From the NCBI GenBank assembly GCA_018376135.1, contig JAHABX010000008.1, positions 55,720 to 119,719 of the forward strand: DNA of 64,000 bases, read 5' to 3'. A program made the translations under genes and the position numbers. This DNA is from Clostridiales bacterium. Lineage in GTDB: Bacteria > Bacillota > Clostridia > Lachnospirales > Lachnospiraceae. The notes under the pieces are model-generated. The model had not been told where the DNA came from. It ran no database searches and worked only from the letters and a program-made list of their open reading frames with translations. Within the stretch, counting starts at the first letter, position 1, and each line of letters starts with the position of its first letter. Below are positions 35,769 to 45,058 of this stretch, piece by piece.

Positions 35769-35826
35769 ATAGGATGAACTTCCTGTCTGTACAATCATGA
35801 AATCAGGTATACGTGGGGACAGAAAA

Positions 35827-36312
35827 ATGGGTGGCTTTATAACAGCGCTTTTAAGTAACAAGGTACTGGTCTGCGGTGCTTCCGGCTGGGCGGTGGCGCA
35901 GGTGTTGAAGACGATCATCTATGCATTGATCCATCAGGAGATCCGGTGGGAGCGAATGGTGGGCGACGGAGGGATGCCAAGCGGACACTCGGCAACCGTC
36001 AGCGCGATGGCGGCTGCTTCCGGGCTGATCTATGGTTTCGAGACCTTTGAGTTTGCCATAGCCTGTATGCTGGCGATCATTGTTATGCACGATGCCATGG
36101 GTGTGCGTATGGAGACCGGCAGGCAGGGAAAGGTATTGAATGAGATGATTGAATTTTTCCGCACAGAGGGATTTGTGGAAGCGTTCAGGAAAAATGATCG
36201 GATGTACGAATTCTGGGAGGCAAGTCTGAAGGAATTTGTAGGTCATACACCGCTTCAGGTGGTGGCAGGCTGCGGACTGGGAATCGTGATCGCCTGCCTT
36301 ATGATCTTGTAA
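35827..36312 (+). CDS. Divergent PAP2-family (DUF212/YuiD-like) membrane protein
   Basis: 161 residues, matching the usual length of YuiD relatives. Motifs: RWERMVGDGGMPSGHSATVSAMAA (PAP2-like SGH), and MHDAMGVRMETGRQ. Several hydrophobic helices. Family members are membrane phosphatase-like proteins of uncertain substrate, perhaps acting on polyprenyl or lipid phosphates. ATG 35827 was chosen since it gives the family's normal N-terminus; ATG 35797 is in frame upstream. Confidence 0.85.
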   Translation: MGGFITALLSNKVLVCGASGWAVAQVLKTIIYALIHQEIRWERMVGDGGMPSGHSATVSAMAAASGLIYGFETFEFAIACMLAIIVMHDAMGVRMETGRQGKVLNEMIEFFRTEGFVEAFRKNDRMYEFWEASLKEFVGHTPLQVVAGCGLGIVIACLMIL

Positions 36313-36350
36313 TAAGGAGCCTGGGGCTCTGAGATAGAGAGGGTTATGAT

Positions 36351-37562
36351 ATGAATACACAAAAGAAAAAACTGAGCATTACGACGAAGATTTTCCTTGG
36401 TCTGATCGTTGGTGTACTGATCGGTATCTTTGCACCGGGACGGGCAGACTGGATGCTGAACGTGACGGATCTGTTCGGCAGTATCTATATGCATGCACTG
36501 AATATGGTCATCTATCCCATGGTGTTCTGCTCCATCGTGGATGGAATCTGCAGTGTGGGCAGTATAGGCGTTACCGGTAAGATCAGCGGACGGACAATGA
36601 TCTTCTTTACCGGAACGACGCTTCTGGCGTCCTTTGTGGGACTGGTCGTTCCAAGATTGATCGGACTTGGAAAAGGTGTTACGATTGAGATGGCAGAGGC
36701 AGAGGTGGAAGCAGTTCAGTTTGTCAGCATGCTGGATACAGTGAAGAATCTGATCCCTTCTAATCCGGTTGCGGCATTTGCAGAGGGGAATATGCTTCAG
36801 GTGCTTGTGTTTGCTGTGATCGTGGGTATTACAGCCCTGGCGATCGGAGAAAAGGCTAAGCCTGCCGTTACGCTGATCGTTTCTCTGAATGAGATTTTCA
36901 TGAAGATTATCACGGTAGTCATGTTATTTACTCCGCTGGGTGTTCTGTGTACCATCGCTCCGGTGGTGGCGGCAAACGGAATTGATACGGTCATCTCCCT
37001 GATCCAGGCTCTGGCAGCGCTGTATATTGCATTCTTTGCATTTGCGTTTATCGTGTATGGAGGCCTCATCAAATCCAAGGGAGGAAAGCCGATCCATTTC
37101 TTCAAGGCAATTATGCCTGCGGCGCTGAATGCATTCGGAACCTGCTCCAGCTCTGCGACGATCCCGATCAGTAAGAAGTGTGCAGAGGAGGGACTGGGAG
37201 TATCCAATAAGATTACTTCTCTGGTGCTTCCCCTTGGAGCGACCATCAATATGGATGCGGTGTCGATCCTTATGTCCTTTATGATCACGTTTTTCGCCAA
37301 TGCCTGCGGTGTGGAGGTCAGCATCGGACTTATGGTGATCGTGCTTCTGTCCAACGTGCTTCTTTCCATGGGAACCCCGGGTGTGCCGGGAGCAGCGATC
37401 GCTTCCTTTGCGGCACTTGCATCGATTGCAGGACTTCCGGCGGGTGTTATGGGCATCTATATCAGCATCAATACACTCTGCGACATGGGTGCGACCTGTG
37501 TGAATGTGCTGGGTGACCTTGCCTGTGCAGAGTATCTGAACAGAACCATGCATCTGGATTGA
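36351..37562 (+). CDS. Dicarboxylate/amino acid:cation symporter (DAACS family)
   Basis: 403 residues, eight or more membrane helices. The transport core shows the serine-rich hairpin loop FGTCSSSATIPIS, LPLGATINMDAVSI and STNTLCDMGATCVNVLGD-like helix 8 (INTLCDMGATCVNV) seen in GltP/GltT transporters. It would import glutamate, aspartate, serine or C4-dicarboxylates with Na+ or H+. GAGAGGG lies just upstream of ATG 36351. Substrate cannot be set from sequence alone. Confidence 0.9.
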   Translation: MNTQKKKLSITTKIFLGLIVGVLIGIFAPGRADWMLNVTDLFGSIYMHALNMVIYPMVFCSIVDGICSVGSIGVTGKISGRTMIFFTGTTLLASFVGLVVPRLIGLGKGVTIEMAEAEVEAVQFVSMLDTVKNLIPSNPVAAFAEGNMLQVLVFAVIVGITALAIGEKAKPAVTLIVSLNEIFMKIITVVMLFTPLGVLCTIAPVVAANGIDTVISLIQALAALYIAFFAFAFIVYGGLIKSKGGKPIHFFKAIMPAALNAFGTCSSSATIPISKKCAEEGLGVSNKITSLVLPLGATINMDAVSILMSFMITFFANACGVEVSIGLMVIVLLSNVLLSMGTPGVPGAAIASFAALASIAGLPAGVMGIYISINTLCDMGATCVNVLGDLACAEYLNRTMHLD

Positions 37563-37585
37563 GAAAAGGATATAAAGAAAAGAGA

Positions 37586-37619
37586 GGCTGGAAAATCCGC
37601 AGTGATTTTCCGGCCTTTT
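37586..37619 (+). terminator. Terminator after the symporter gene
   Basis: GGCTGGAAAATC pairs with GATTTTCCGGCC (12 bp, one G-U), loop CGCAGT, followed by TTTTA. Confidence 0.85.
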
Positions 37620-37678
37620 ATGCATATTTAAGACCTTTTGCGCTACACATATAGCAAAGGGGATTATGAGGTGGTATT

Positions 37679-38893
37679 CTGAAGAAAATATGCATACTGA
37701 TGCTTGTGTTCCTGCTGGCTGCGCGGCCGGTCATATCTGTGGCTGCGGCAGAGGGCGGAGAGGTAACCGTTGAGACGGGAAGCGGGGAGAACCCTGCAGA
37801 GGAAAATCAGGTGGCTGCACAGGTAGCGGCTCCGCACGCGCTTTTAATGGAGGTATCTACCGGAACGGTTCTGATGGGAAAGGCAGCGGATGAGAAGGTG
37901 CATCCTGCCAGTGTGACCAAGATCATGACCATGCTGCTGATTCTGGAGGCGTTGGAGGAGGGGAAGATCGCCCTGAATGATACGGTGACGGTATCGGAGC
38001 ATGCGGCATCCATGGGAGGCTCTCAGGTCTATCTGGAGCCGTTTGAACAGCAGACGGTGGAGACCATGCTGAAATGCATTGCCGTGGCAAGCGCCAATGA
38101 TGCCTGTGTGGCGATGGCGGAACATATCAGCGGAAGTGAAGGGGATTTTGTCAAGCAGATGAATGAACGGGCGAAAGCGCTGGGAATGGAAAATACACAT
38201 TTTGTCAACTGCTGCGGACTGGATGACGATAACCATCTGACAACAGCAAGGGATGTGGCGGTCATGTCCAGAGAGCTTTTGCTGAACTATCCTGAGATCC
38301 ATGAGTATTGTACCATCTGGATGGAAAATATTATCCACACGACTGCAAAGGGCAGCTTTGAATTCGGGCTGACCAATACGAACAAGCTGATCCGACAGTA
38401 TGAATATGCAACAGGACTGAAGACGGGATTTACCAGTGTGGCAGGCTTCTGCGTGTCAGCAAGTGCCAAAAAGGACGATATTGAGCTGGTGGCAGTCATT
38501 ATGGGCGGAGCAGACAGCAAGAGCAGGTTTCAGGATGCCATAACTCTTCTGAACAGCGGATTTGCATGCTGCAGCCTGTACAGAGATGAGAATCGGGCGG
38601 CGCTTGCGGAGCTGCCTGTGGCAGGCGGCGTGGAAGAGCAGATGCCGCTGGAATATGCAGGGGAGTTTTCCTATGTGTCTACGGACGGAAGCAATCTGTC
38701 GGAGGTAAAGCGTTCTCTGGAGCTTCCAAAGGGACTGGAGGCTCCGGTGAAAAAGGGCAGTACCGTTGGACGGGTGGTCTATTCACTGAATGGAAAGGAG
38801 ATTGGAGCTTCTGATATTCTGGCGGCACGGTCGGTGGACCGGGCAGGATATAAAGATTATCTTGAAAGAGCATTTCAGGGCTTTTTGCTGTAA
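37679..38893 (+). CDS. D-alanyl-D-alanine carboxypeptidase (PBP5/DacF-like)
   Basis: About 404 residues. Penicillin-binding motifs: PASVTKIM (SxxK), ASANDAC (SxN), LKTGFTS (KTG), with a C-terminal PBP5-like beta domain. It trims the terminal D-Ala of peptidoglycan stem peptides outside the membrane. The first ATG (37700) gives MLVFLLAARP, a signal peptide without its basic n-region and without a ribosome binding site. Starting at CTG 37679 gives MKKICILMLVFLLAARP and places GAGGTGG 4 bases upstream, so a CTG start is proposed. There is no obvious C-terminal amphipathic anchor beyond YKDYLERAFQGFLL. Confidence 0.88.
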   Translation: MKKICILMLVFLLAARPVISVAAAEGGEVTVETGSGENPAEENQVAAQVAAPHALLMEVSTGTVLMGKAADEKVHPASVTKIMTMLLILEALEEGKIALNDTVTVSEHAASMGGSQVYLEPFEQQTVETMLKCIAVASANDACVAMAEHISGSEGDFVKQMNERAKALGMENTHFVNCCGLDDDNHLTTARDVAVMSRELLLNYPEIHEYCTIWMENIIHTTAKGSFEFGLTNTNKLIRQYEYATGLKTGFTSVAGFCVSASAKKDDIELVAVIMGGADSKSRFQDAITLLNSGFACCSLYRDENRAALAELPVAGGVEEQMPLEYAGEFSYVSTDGSNLSEVKRSLELPKGLEAPVKKGSTVGRVVYSLNGKEIGASDILAARSVDRAGYKDYLERAFQGFLL

Positions 38894-38898
38894 AAGAA

Positions 38899-38928
38899 TT
38901 GCAGGAAACGGGACATCTGTGTTATGAT
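38899..38928 (+). promoter_or_regulatory. Candidate promoter of the metallophosphoesterase gene
   Basis: TTGCAG (38899-38904), 18 bases, TATGAT (38923-38928). The predicted transcript would begin at or next to ATG 38936. Confidence 0.4.
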
Positions 38929-38935
38929 AGCCTTT

Positions 38936-39733
38936 ATGGAAATCAAAACATATGAAATAACGACAGAAAAACTTAAAAAAGAAGAGCGTCCTCTCAGACT
39001 GGTGATGCTTTCGGATCTGCATGACAGGCTGTGGGGGAAGGGACAGGAGTCGCTTCTGGATGCCATAGACGGGCTTTCCGGGGATATGATCCTGTGTGCC
39101 GGAGATATGCTGGTGGGGCATGAGGACGCCCGGATGACGCATGCCATAGAGCTGTTTGAAGGACTCTCCGGGAGGAATATTCCGGTGATCGCGTCAAACG
39201 GCAATCATGAATCCCGGATGCGTCAGCAGCCGGGGGTCTATGGAAGGCAGTATCAGCATTATACAGACCGTCTGCGAAAGCTTGGCGTCCGGGTCCTGGA
39301 GAATGAAACGCTTGTGACACAATTTGGTTCCGTGGAGATTTGGATCCATGGCTATGAGCTTCCGCTCAAGTATTACCGCAAGTTCAATATGCTTCCGTAT
39401 GATGAGGCGGATCTGCAGGAAAAATTCGGAATGGTCAGGGATGATGCCTATCACATCCTTCTTTCGCATAATCCGGTCTATTTTAAGACCTACGCCCGGT
39501 GGGGCGCGGATCTGACGCTGTCAGGACATCTGCATGGCGGTATCATAAGGCTTCCGGGAATCGGCGGAGTGATCACCCCGCAGGCGAAGCTTTTTCCCAG
39601 ATATGACAGAGGATTATTTGAAGAAGAGGGAAAATACATGGTGGTCAGTGCGGGGCTTGGAGAGCATACGATTCCCATACGGATCTGTAATCCGCCTCAG
39701 CTTGTCTGCATCGTGATAAAAGGAATAGGTTAA
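38936..39733 (+). CDS. Metallophosphoesterase (calcineurin-like)
   Basis: 265 residues. Motifs in order: MLSDLHDR (D-x-H), GDM, NGNHES, LSHNP and LSGHLHGG, the five metal-binding blocks of the calcineurin-like family. It resembles YkuE-type phosphoesterases. No signal peptide. ATG 38936 is preferred; ATG 38924 is in frame but lies inside the putative -10 box. There is no good ribosome binding site for either. Two bases before scpA, so probably co-transcribed. Substrate unknown. Confidence 0.82.
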   Translation: MEIKTYEITTEKLKKEERPLRLVMLSDLHDRLWGKGQESLLDAIDGLSGDMILCAGDMLVGHEDARMTHAIELFEGLSGRNIPVIASNGNHESRMRQQPGVYGRQYQHYTDRLRKLGVRVLENETLVTQFGSVEIWIHGYELPLKYYRKFNMLPYDEADLQEKFGMVRDDAYHILLSHNPVYFKTYARWGADLTLSGHLHGGIIRLPGIGGVITPQAKLFPRYDRGLFEEEGKYMVVSAGLGEHTIPIRICNPPQLVCIVIKGIG

Positions 39734-39734
39734 A

Positions 39735-40478
39735 ATGGCTTTATCGGTAAAAATAGAGAGCTTTGAGGGTCCGCTGGACCTTCTGCTCCATCTGATCGAC
39801 GTTAATAAATTCAATATTTTTGATATTCCCATTGTGGAGATCACAGCGCAGTATATGGAATATCTGAAGTCCATGGATTCCAGGGATCTGAATCTGATGA
39901 GTGAATTTCTGGTCATGGCAGCTACCCTGCTGGAGATCAAAGCGAAGATGCTGCTTCCGGTAGAGGTAAACGAGGAGGGAGAAGAGATCGACCCCCGGGA
40001 AGAGCTGGTGCAGAAGCTTCTGGAATATAAGATGTTCAAATATATGTCCTATGAGCTCAGAGACCGGCTGTCTGTGTCTGAAAAGGCACTTTACAAAGCG
40101 CCGACCATACCGGAAGAGGTGGCGGAATATGAAGTACCGGTGGATCTTCAGGAGCTGGTGGGAGATCTGACGCTTACCAGGCTGAATGCAATCTTTCAGT
40201 CCGTTATGCGCAGACAGACGGAAAAGATCGACCCGATCAGAAGTAAATTCGGCAGGATCGAACAGGAGGAAGTCAGTCTGGATGATAAGATGGTCTCTGT
40301 CAGAGAGTATGCGGCAGCTAATCCGGTATTCCGGTTTTCGGCGCTTCTGGAGGGGCAGAAGAGCAGGATTCAGATGATCGTCACCTTCCTTGCCATACTG
40401 GAGCTTATGAAAAGCGGAGAATTGTCTGTTGCACAGGAGCAGCCCTTTGATGATATGCTGATCACTGCCCGGATGTGA
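39735..40478 (+). CDS. scpA: Segregation and condensation protein A (kleisin)
   Basis: 247 residues. N-terminal FEGPLDLLLHLIDVNKFNIFDIPIVEIT block that binds the SMC head, RDLNLMSEFLVMAATLLEIKAKMLLP, and a C-terminal winged helix (RFSALLEGQKSRIQMIVTFLAILELMKSG). ScpA bridges the Smc dimer and ScpB in the condensin that organises and segregates the chromosome. It begins just after the phosphoesterase stop and precedes scpB. Confidence 0.96.
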   Translation: MALSVKIESFEGPLDLLLHLIDVNKFNIFDIPIVEITAQYMEYLKSMDSRDLNLMSEFLVMAATLLEIKAKMLLPVEVNEEGEEIDPREELVQKLLEYKMFKYMSYELRDRLSVSEKALYKAPTIPEEVAEYEVPVDLQELVGDLTLTRLNAIFQSVMRRQTEKIDPIRSKFGRIEQEEVSLDDKMVSVREYAAANPVFRFSALLEGQKSRIQMIVTFLAILELMKSGELSVAQEQPFDDMLITARM

Positions 40479-40518
40479 TGGACAGGGGACAGAATAAGAG
40501 TGAAATGAGGATACGGAT

Positions 40519-41094
40519 TTGGAACTGGAAAAGATAGAAGCGGCCATAGAGGCGGTATTGTTTGCCATGGGAGATGCAGTGGATGTGGAGAAGCTGGCAG
40601 TGGCGATCGGACATGATAAGGAGACGACCCGCAGACTGGTGCATCAGATGATGGACCGTTACAACCACCGGGAAGGCGGGATGGAGATCATTGAACTGGA
40701 GGATTCCTTCCAGCTTGCCACAAGGAAGGAATTCTATGAGGCGCTGATCAGGGTCGCTAAACAGCCGAAGAAATATGTGCTTACGGATGTACAGCTGGAG
40801 GTGCTGTCTATTGTGGCATATAAGCAGCCGGTCACCCGGCAGGAGGTGGAGAAGATCCGTGGTGTGAACTCGGATCATGCACTGAACCGTCTGCTGGAAT
40901 ATGGGCTGGTGCAGGAAGCGGGGCGCCTGGATGCGCCGGGAAGACCGATCCTGTTCGGGACCACAGAAGAGTTTCTGCGCAATTTTGGCGTGCGTTCCAC
41001 AGAGGAGCTTCCGTCCATTCAGCCGGAGCTGGTGGAAGAGATGAAGACCGAGGCGGAGGAAGAGGTGCAGCTGAAGCTGAATCTCCAGGGCTAG
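40519..41094 (+). CDS. scpB: Segregation and condensation protein B
   Basis: 191 residues from TTG 40519 (GAGG about 9 bases upstream; no in-frame ATG nearby). Two winged-helix domains: KIEAAIEAVLFAMGD start, then LTDVQLEVLSIVAYKQPVTRQEVEKIRGV and GRPILFGTTEEFLRNFGV. It is the ScpA partner in the Smc-ScpAB complex. The usual scpA-scpB order is kept with a 40-base gap. Confidence 0.95.
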   Translation: MELEKIEAAIEAVLFAMGDAVDVEKLAVAIGHDKETTRRLVHQMMDRYNHREGGMEIIELEDSFQLATRKEFYEALIRVAKQPKKYVLTDVQLEVLSIVAYKQPVTRQEVEKIRGVNSDHALNRLLEYGLVQEAGRLDAPGRPILFGTTEEFLRNFGVRSTEELPSIQPELVEEMKTEAEEEVQLKLNLQG

Positions 41095-41143
41095 AGCGTC
41101 GAAGACCTGCATACACTGAACAAAGGATATTTTGCAGGTGTCT

Positions 41144-42307
41144 ATGAAAAGATATATAAGAACATATGCGGCGGTCCTTCTGATATGGGTGCTTACAGGC
41201 ATGCAGATCAGGGCAGAGGGCGAGCCGGAAAGTCTGTACGCCCGAGCGGCTGTCCTGATGGATGCCGATACCGGGCGTATTCTTTTTGAAAAGAACGGTA
41301 CAGAACAGATGCCCATGGCAAGCACGACCAAGATCATGACCCTTTTGGTGACGCTGGAGAATGCGGATTTGGAGGGAACGGTAGAAGTGTCTTCCTATGC
41401 GGCTTCCATGCCTGATGTACAATTGAATATCCGTGAGGGGGAGAGATATCGTCTGAAGGATTTGTGCTATTCCCTGATGCTGGAATCTCACAATGACGCT
41501 GCTGTGGCGATTGCAGAGCATGTGGGGGGCAGTGTGGAAGGATTTGCTTCCATGATGAATCAGAAGGCGAGGGATCTGGGGTGTTTTCATACATATTTTA
41601 TCACACCCAACGGGCTGGATGCGTCAGATGAAAACGGGGTCCATTCTACCACAGCGGAAGACCTGGCAAGGATCATGAGGCGTTGTATGGCGAACGGGAC
41701 GTTTCTGTCGATTACAAGAGAACCGTCCTGGTCCTTTGGGGATCTGGACGGAACGAGAAGCTTTACGGTTCACAATAAAAATGCCTTTTTGAATATGATG
41801 GAGGGGGCGCTGACCGGCAAGACCGGATTTACCAATGACGCGGGATACTGTTATGTGGGAGCGCTGGAGCAAAAGGGGAAAAGGCTGATCGCGGTGGTCC
41901 TTGCCTGCGGCTGGCCCGGCAACCGGACGTGGAAATGGTCGGATACCAGGAAGCTTATGGCGTATGGGATCGAGGATTTTCACAAGGAGGATGTGGGGAA
42001 AGCAGAGCTTTTGCTGGACCCGGTCCCGGTAATGGACGGACAGACAGCAGAAGTACCGCTGGAGGCAGCGGTGAAGACAAAACAGCTTCTGCTGCGGGAG
42101 GGGGATGTTTTTTCCATGGATGTGCTGGTGCCGGACAGTCTCCCCGCTCCGGTAGAGGAGGGGGAGATGGTAGGGACGGTCATCTACTATATGAACGGGG
42201 AGATCTTTGATCTGTTTCCCGTCTGTACCGCGGAGGAGGTCCCCGAAATCGACCTGGAATGGTGCATCCGGCAAATCGTGCGGAAATGGCTTTTTACAGT
42301 TCGATAA
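41144..42307 (+). CDS. D-alanyl-D-alanine carboxypeptidase (DacF/PBP5 family)
   Basis: 387 residues. Signal peptide KRYIRTYAAVLLIWVLTGMQ with cleavage after IRAEG. Motifs: MASTTKIM (SxxK), ESHNDAA (SxN), LTGKTGFTN (KTG). Residues outside the motifs differ clearly from the paralogue at 37679, so this is not a recent copy. In Bacillus relatives this scpAB-dacF-like arrangement is common. ATG 41144 gives a classical signal peptide; TTG 41132 with AAAGGA upstream is equally possible. The 3' end overlaps the convergent gene by 14 bases. Confidence 0.9.
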   Translation: MKRYIRTYAAVLLIWVLTGMQIRAEGEPESLYARAAVLMDADTGRILFEKNGTEQMPMASTTKIMTLLVTLENADLEGTVEVSSYAASMPDVQLNIREGERYRLKDLCYSLMLESHNDAAVAIAEHVGGSVEGFASMMNQKARDLGCFHTYFITPNGLDASDENGVHSTTAEDLARIMRRCMANGTFLSITREPSWSFGDLDGTRSFTVHNKNAFLNMMEGALTGKTGFTNDAGYCYVGALEQKGKRLIAVVLACGWPGNRTWKWSDTRKLMAYGIEDFHKEDVGKAELLLDPVPVMDGQTAEVPLEAAVKTKQLLLREGDVFSMDVLVPDSLPAPVEEGEMVGTVIYYMNGEIFDLFPVCTAEEVPEIDLEWCIRQIVRKWLFTVR

Positions 42308-42884
42308 TATAGCGTTCGTATGCGTTGACAACGGTGGTATTCCTATGGGTATACTGCCGTTTGATGTCTTTGCCGTAGGACATGTGCACATGCCCGTGGA
42401 CAAAGAACCGGGGAGAGTATTTTTCCAGCAGGTACCGGAAGCTGAGAAAACCAATGTGGGGCAGATCCTTGCCGTCTCCCAGCTCAAAGGCGGGGGAGTG
42501 GGTCAGCAGGATATCAAAGCCCTTATGCCGCCACAGAGAGAAACCGAGCTTTCGGATCCGGCGGGCCATCTGCTTCTGGCTGTACTGATGCGGTCCTTCC
42601 TTGTACCTCATGGAGCCGCCCAGTCCGAGAATGCGTACCCCCTCGTATTCATAGATCCTGTCTTCGATGCAGATACAGCCTTCCGGAGGGATCTGCGCAT
42701 AGCAGTCATCGTGGTTCCCGTGCACATACAGAACCGGTCCCTGGAAGAAGGTGGCAAGGAAAGACAGGTAATGGGGATGCAGATCTCCGCAGGAGAGGAT
42801 CAGATCAATGCCCTCCAGTTTGCTTTTTTCAAAGAAATCCCACAGATAGAGAGATTCCTTGTCTGCGAGTACCAATATTTTCAT
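42294..42884 (-). CDS. Metallophosphoesterase / phosphodiesterase
   Basis: 196 residues. Motifs: LVLADK in place of D-x-H at the N-terminus, SCGDLHPHYL, YVHGNHDDCY, LTHSP and VHGHVHMSYG. The first motif lacks the histidine of the usual DxH, which may change metal binding. GAGGAC lies about 9 bases upstream of the ATG. It is co-directional with the BMP-like gene (14-base gap). Cytosolic; substrate unknown. Confidence 0.8.
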   Translation of the reverse strand: MKILVLADKESLYLWDFFEKSKLEGIDLILSCGDLHPHYLSFLATFFQGPVLYVHGNHDDCYAQIPPEGCICIEDRIYEYEGVRILGLGGSMRYKEGPHQYSQKQMARRIRKLGFSLWRHKGFDILLTHSPAFELGDGKDLPHIGFLSFRYLLEKYSPRFFVHGHVHMSYGKDIKRQYTHRNTTVVNAYERYIIEL

Positions 42885-42898
42885 TTGCAGTATGTCCT

Positions 42899-44815
42899 CT
42901 ATAATTCCTGATATTTTCCCACACCCTGAAGCTTCACGATCCGTTTTGCTTCATCGGTCATTGTATCGAGGGCCGGGAAAGAGCCGTATACGTTGTCCAA
43001 AAGCCAGTCCATGGAACCGATCTGTTCTTCGGACATCAGTACCCCGTTCTTATTCTGAAGCGTTCCGTCCTGTGAGTGGATCTCACCGGAGAAGGGGTGG
43101 AACTGACCGGAGGAGATGGCTTTTTTGATCATCTCAATAAGCTGGACGGTTTCGGAAGGGACATGCTTGGAACAGATCACATCGATCATGCCGGAGGACA
43201 GTCCCCAGAAGTAATTGATGGACTGGTCTTTGGAGGTGCCCTTTTTCCATGTACCGTTCAGAATGCTGCGGATGATCCGCTCATAAAATTTGCCCCAGTG
43301 CCATACAGGCATGGCGATATTCTGTATGTTTCCGCCGCGGATGTCATAGAGACCGAACTGTCGGGATGCCCGGGAAGGACTCAGAAGATCCTGCCCGGAT
43401 ACATAGGATATGCGGCGTGCATCAAAATATTCTTCGATATGGTTATCCCTGACACAGGACCATTCCAGAAAAACTCTGGCTTTTGGATTTACCATACGGA
43501 CTCCCAGTGCAAAGGCATTGATGCTTGCGGTGGAACCGTAGATCGGATAGTCTGCCAGATAACCGATGGAATCCTCCGGACTTAAAATACCTGCCAGTAT
43601 ACCTGTCAGAAACTTTCCCTCGTACATGCGTCCGTAGTAGGTGCGCAGGTGCCCGAAACAGGAGTTGAGCGAACAGTTCAGAATGCGGATCGAAGGATTC
43701 CGGAGGGCTGCCTTGACACTTGCACTCAGAAGCTTCGGGCTGGTAGTGAATATGATGGTACAGCCGTCGTCAACAGCTGCCTGTATGGTCTCGGCGCTGT
43801 CTTCCGGAGTTCCCAGATTCACATAGGAGGCGGTGATGACCCGGTCGGAGAGGATATCCTCTACATAATGCCGTCCAAGCTCATGACTGTAGGTCCAGCT
43901 TGATTCTTCGGAAGAGCGGTCATGGACAAAGCCGATCCGGACCGGGGCGGAGGAAAATGGCAGAATGCGCGACACCAGCGTTTTGTCCTCTGTCCCGTTA
44001 TCCGGTGTGGTGACAAGCCGGATGCTCCGCTTGGCAGGGAAGATCTCGAAATCCTTCCATATGGCGGGAATCTCCTCCCGCAGCTGCTGATAGGATTTGT
44101 CCAGGATATCTTCATAGCCGTAGATCTCCACATAGGTCAGAAACGCGTCGCCGGAAGTGATGGACAGCTTCCGTCCGCCCTTTTCCTCAAAGACATCGAG
44201 AAAATGGATATAGGAGGAACGGAAATTCAGTTTTTCATCCTCTGTCCAGGGTTCGTCCATGGATTTGCCCAAGATATTCAGAAGCTTTGCATAGCAGCCT
44301 TCCTGGCTGAAGGTCAGATAGTTGACGGAGGATACCTTATAAAAATCCAGGAATTCATAATAAATCCGGTTTTCCGGAGAATCGTTCCGCTGGGGGATCA
44401 GTCTTGTGACATATGCCTGGATACTGACTGCATCCACGTATTTCAGGACACTGACCCGTTTGTTTCCTTCGATGATATAGAACCGGTTCATGAATTCCAC
44501 TGCGGTAACCGGGTCACGGATGCCTTCTTCCATATGTGCGTTAAAAAGGTCGATCCATTTGCGGGCAAACTCTGAATGCTCGTCCAGAAGGGGCATGAAA
44601 TTGCTGGCGAAGGCCTGCTGCCTTCCAGTTGTCTTGGTTCCGGCAATGGCATCCAGCGGGATTTCCATAAGCCCCAGATCCACCTCCGAAGCGATGCCGG
44701 CGAAAGATACGATATCATCCAGTGCCTGCAGATAGGGATAAGCTCCCCTCAAAAGCTGGGCACGGTAGGTTTTCTGCGCTTTTCTGCGCGCCTTTTCATA
44801 TTCGGTCTTTGACAT
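42899..44815 (-). CDS. ParB-like / BMP-family fusion protein, cytosolic
   Basis: 638 residues. The N-terminal third holds a ParB/sulfiredoxin-like fold signature (FYIIEGNKRVSVLKYVDAVSIQAYV, about residues 112-136). Residues about 290-560 match the basic-membrane-protein (PnrA/Med-type) periplasmic binding fold: RIGFVHDRSSEESSWTYSHELGR, IIFTTSPKL, YYGRMYEGKFLTGILAGIL, GYLADYPIYGS. There is no signal peptide or lipobox, so the binding domain should lie in the cytoplasm, like Bacillus Med. AAAGGAGG is 7 bases before the ATG. It could be a nucleoside-sensing regulator; inferred. Confidence 0.7.
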   Translation of the reverse strand: MSKTEYEKARRKAQKTYRAQLLRGAYPYLQALDDIVSFAGIASEVDLGLMEIPLDAIAGTKTTGRQQAFASNFMPLLDEHSEFARKWIDLFNAHMEEGIRDPVTAVEFMNRFYIIEGNKRVSVLKYVDAVSIQAYVTRLIPQRNDSPENRIYYEFLDFYKVSSVNYLTFSQEGCYAKLLNILGKSMDEPWTEDEKLNFRSSYIHFLDVFEEKGGRKLSITSGDAFLTYVEIYGYEDILDKSYQQLREEIPAIWKDFEIFPAKRSIRLVTTPDNGTEDKTLVSRILPFSSAPVRIGFVHDRSSEESSWTYSHELGRHYVEDILSDRVITASYVNLGTPEDSAETIQAAVDDGCTIIFTTSPKLLSASVKAALRNPSIRILNCSLNSCFGHLRTYYGRMYEGKFLTGILAGILSPEDSIGYLADYPIYGSTASINAFALGVRMVNPKARVFLEWSCVRDNHIEEYFDARRISYVSGQDLLSPSRASRQFGLYDIRGGNIQNIAMPVWHWGKFYERIIRSILNGTWKKGTSKDQSINYFWGLSSGMIDVICSKHVPSETVQLIEMIKKAISSGQFHPFSGEIHSQDGTLQNKNGVLMSEEQIGSMDWLLDNVYGSFPALDTMTDEAKRIVKLQGVGKYQEL

Positions 44816-44972
44816 ATACAGCCTCCTTTTATCATGTATCCATCATAGCACACTCCGGACAGGATGTCAGCTCGAATGCAGTGGAAGAAGAGAAGAAGGT
44901 GGCAATTTGTGCAAAGATTTTGTTCAATGTGTGAAAAAAATGTCAGACCATGAATATATTTAAAAAAATGAC

Positions 44973-45001
44973 TTGAAAAAATCTTTGTGAATTGTTACAA
45001 T
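44973..45001 (+). promoter_or_regulatory. Promoter of the decarboxylase operon
   Basis: TTGAAA (44973-44978), 17 bases, TACAAT (44996-45001), 57 bases before the first gene. The preceding 150 bases are very A+T rich and may act as an UP-like element. Confidence 0.7.
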
Positions 45002-45058
45002 TACACTCGGCAGAACTTGGTTTTACTTTTTTATTAAATATAAAATGGAGGGCTAAAA

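Noticed and set aside
37679..42307. Recent duplication of the two D-Ala-D-Ala carboxypeptidase genes
   Set aside because: The proteins agree mainly at catalytic motifs and are otherwise diverged. They are old paralogues.
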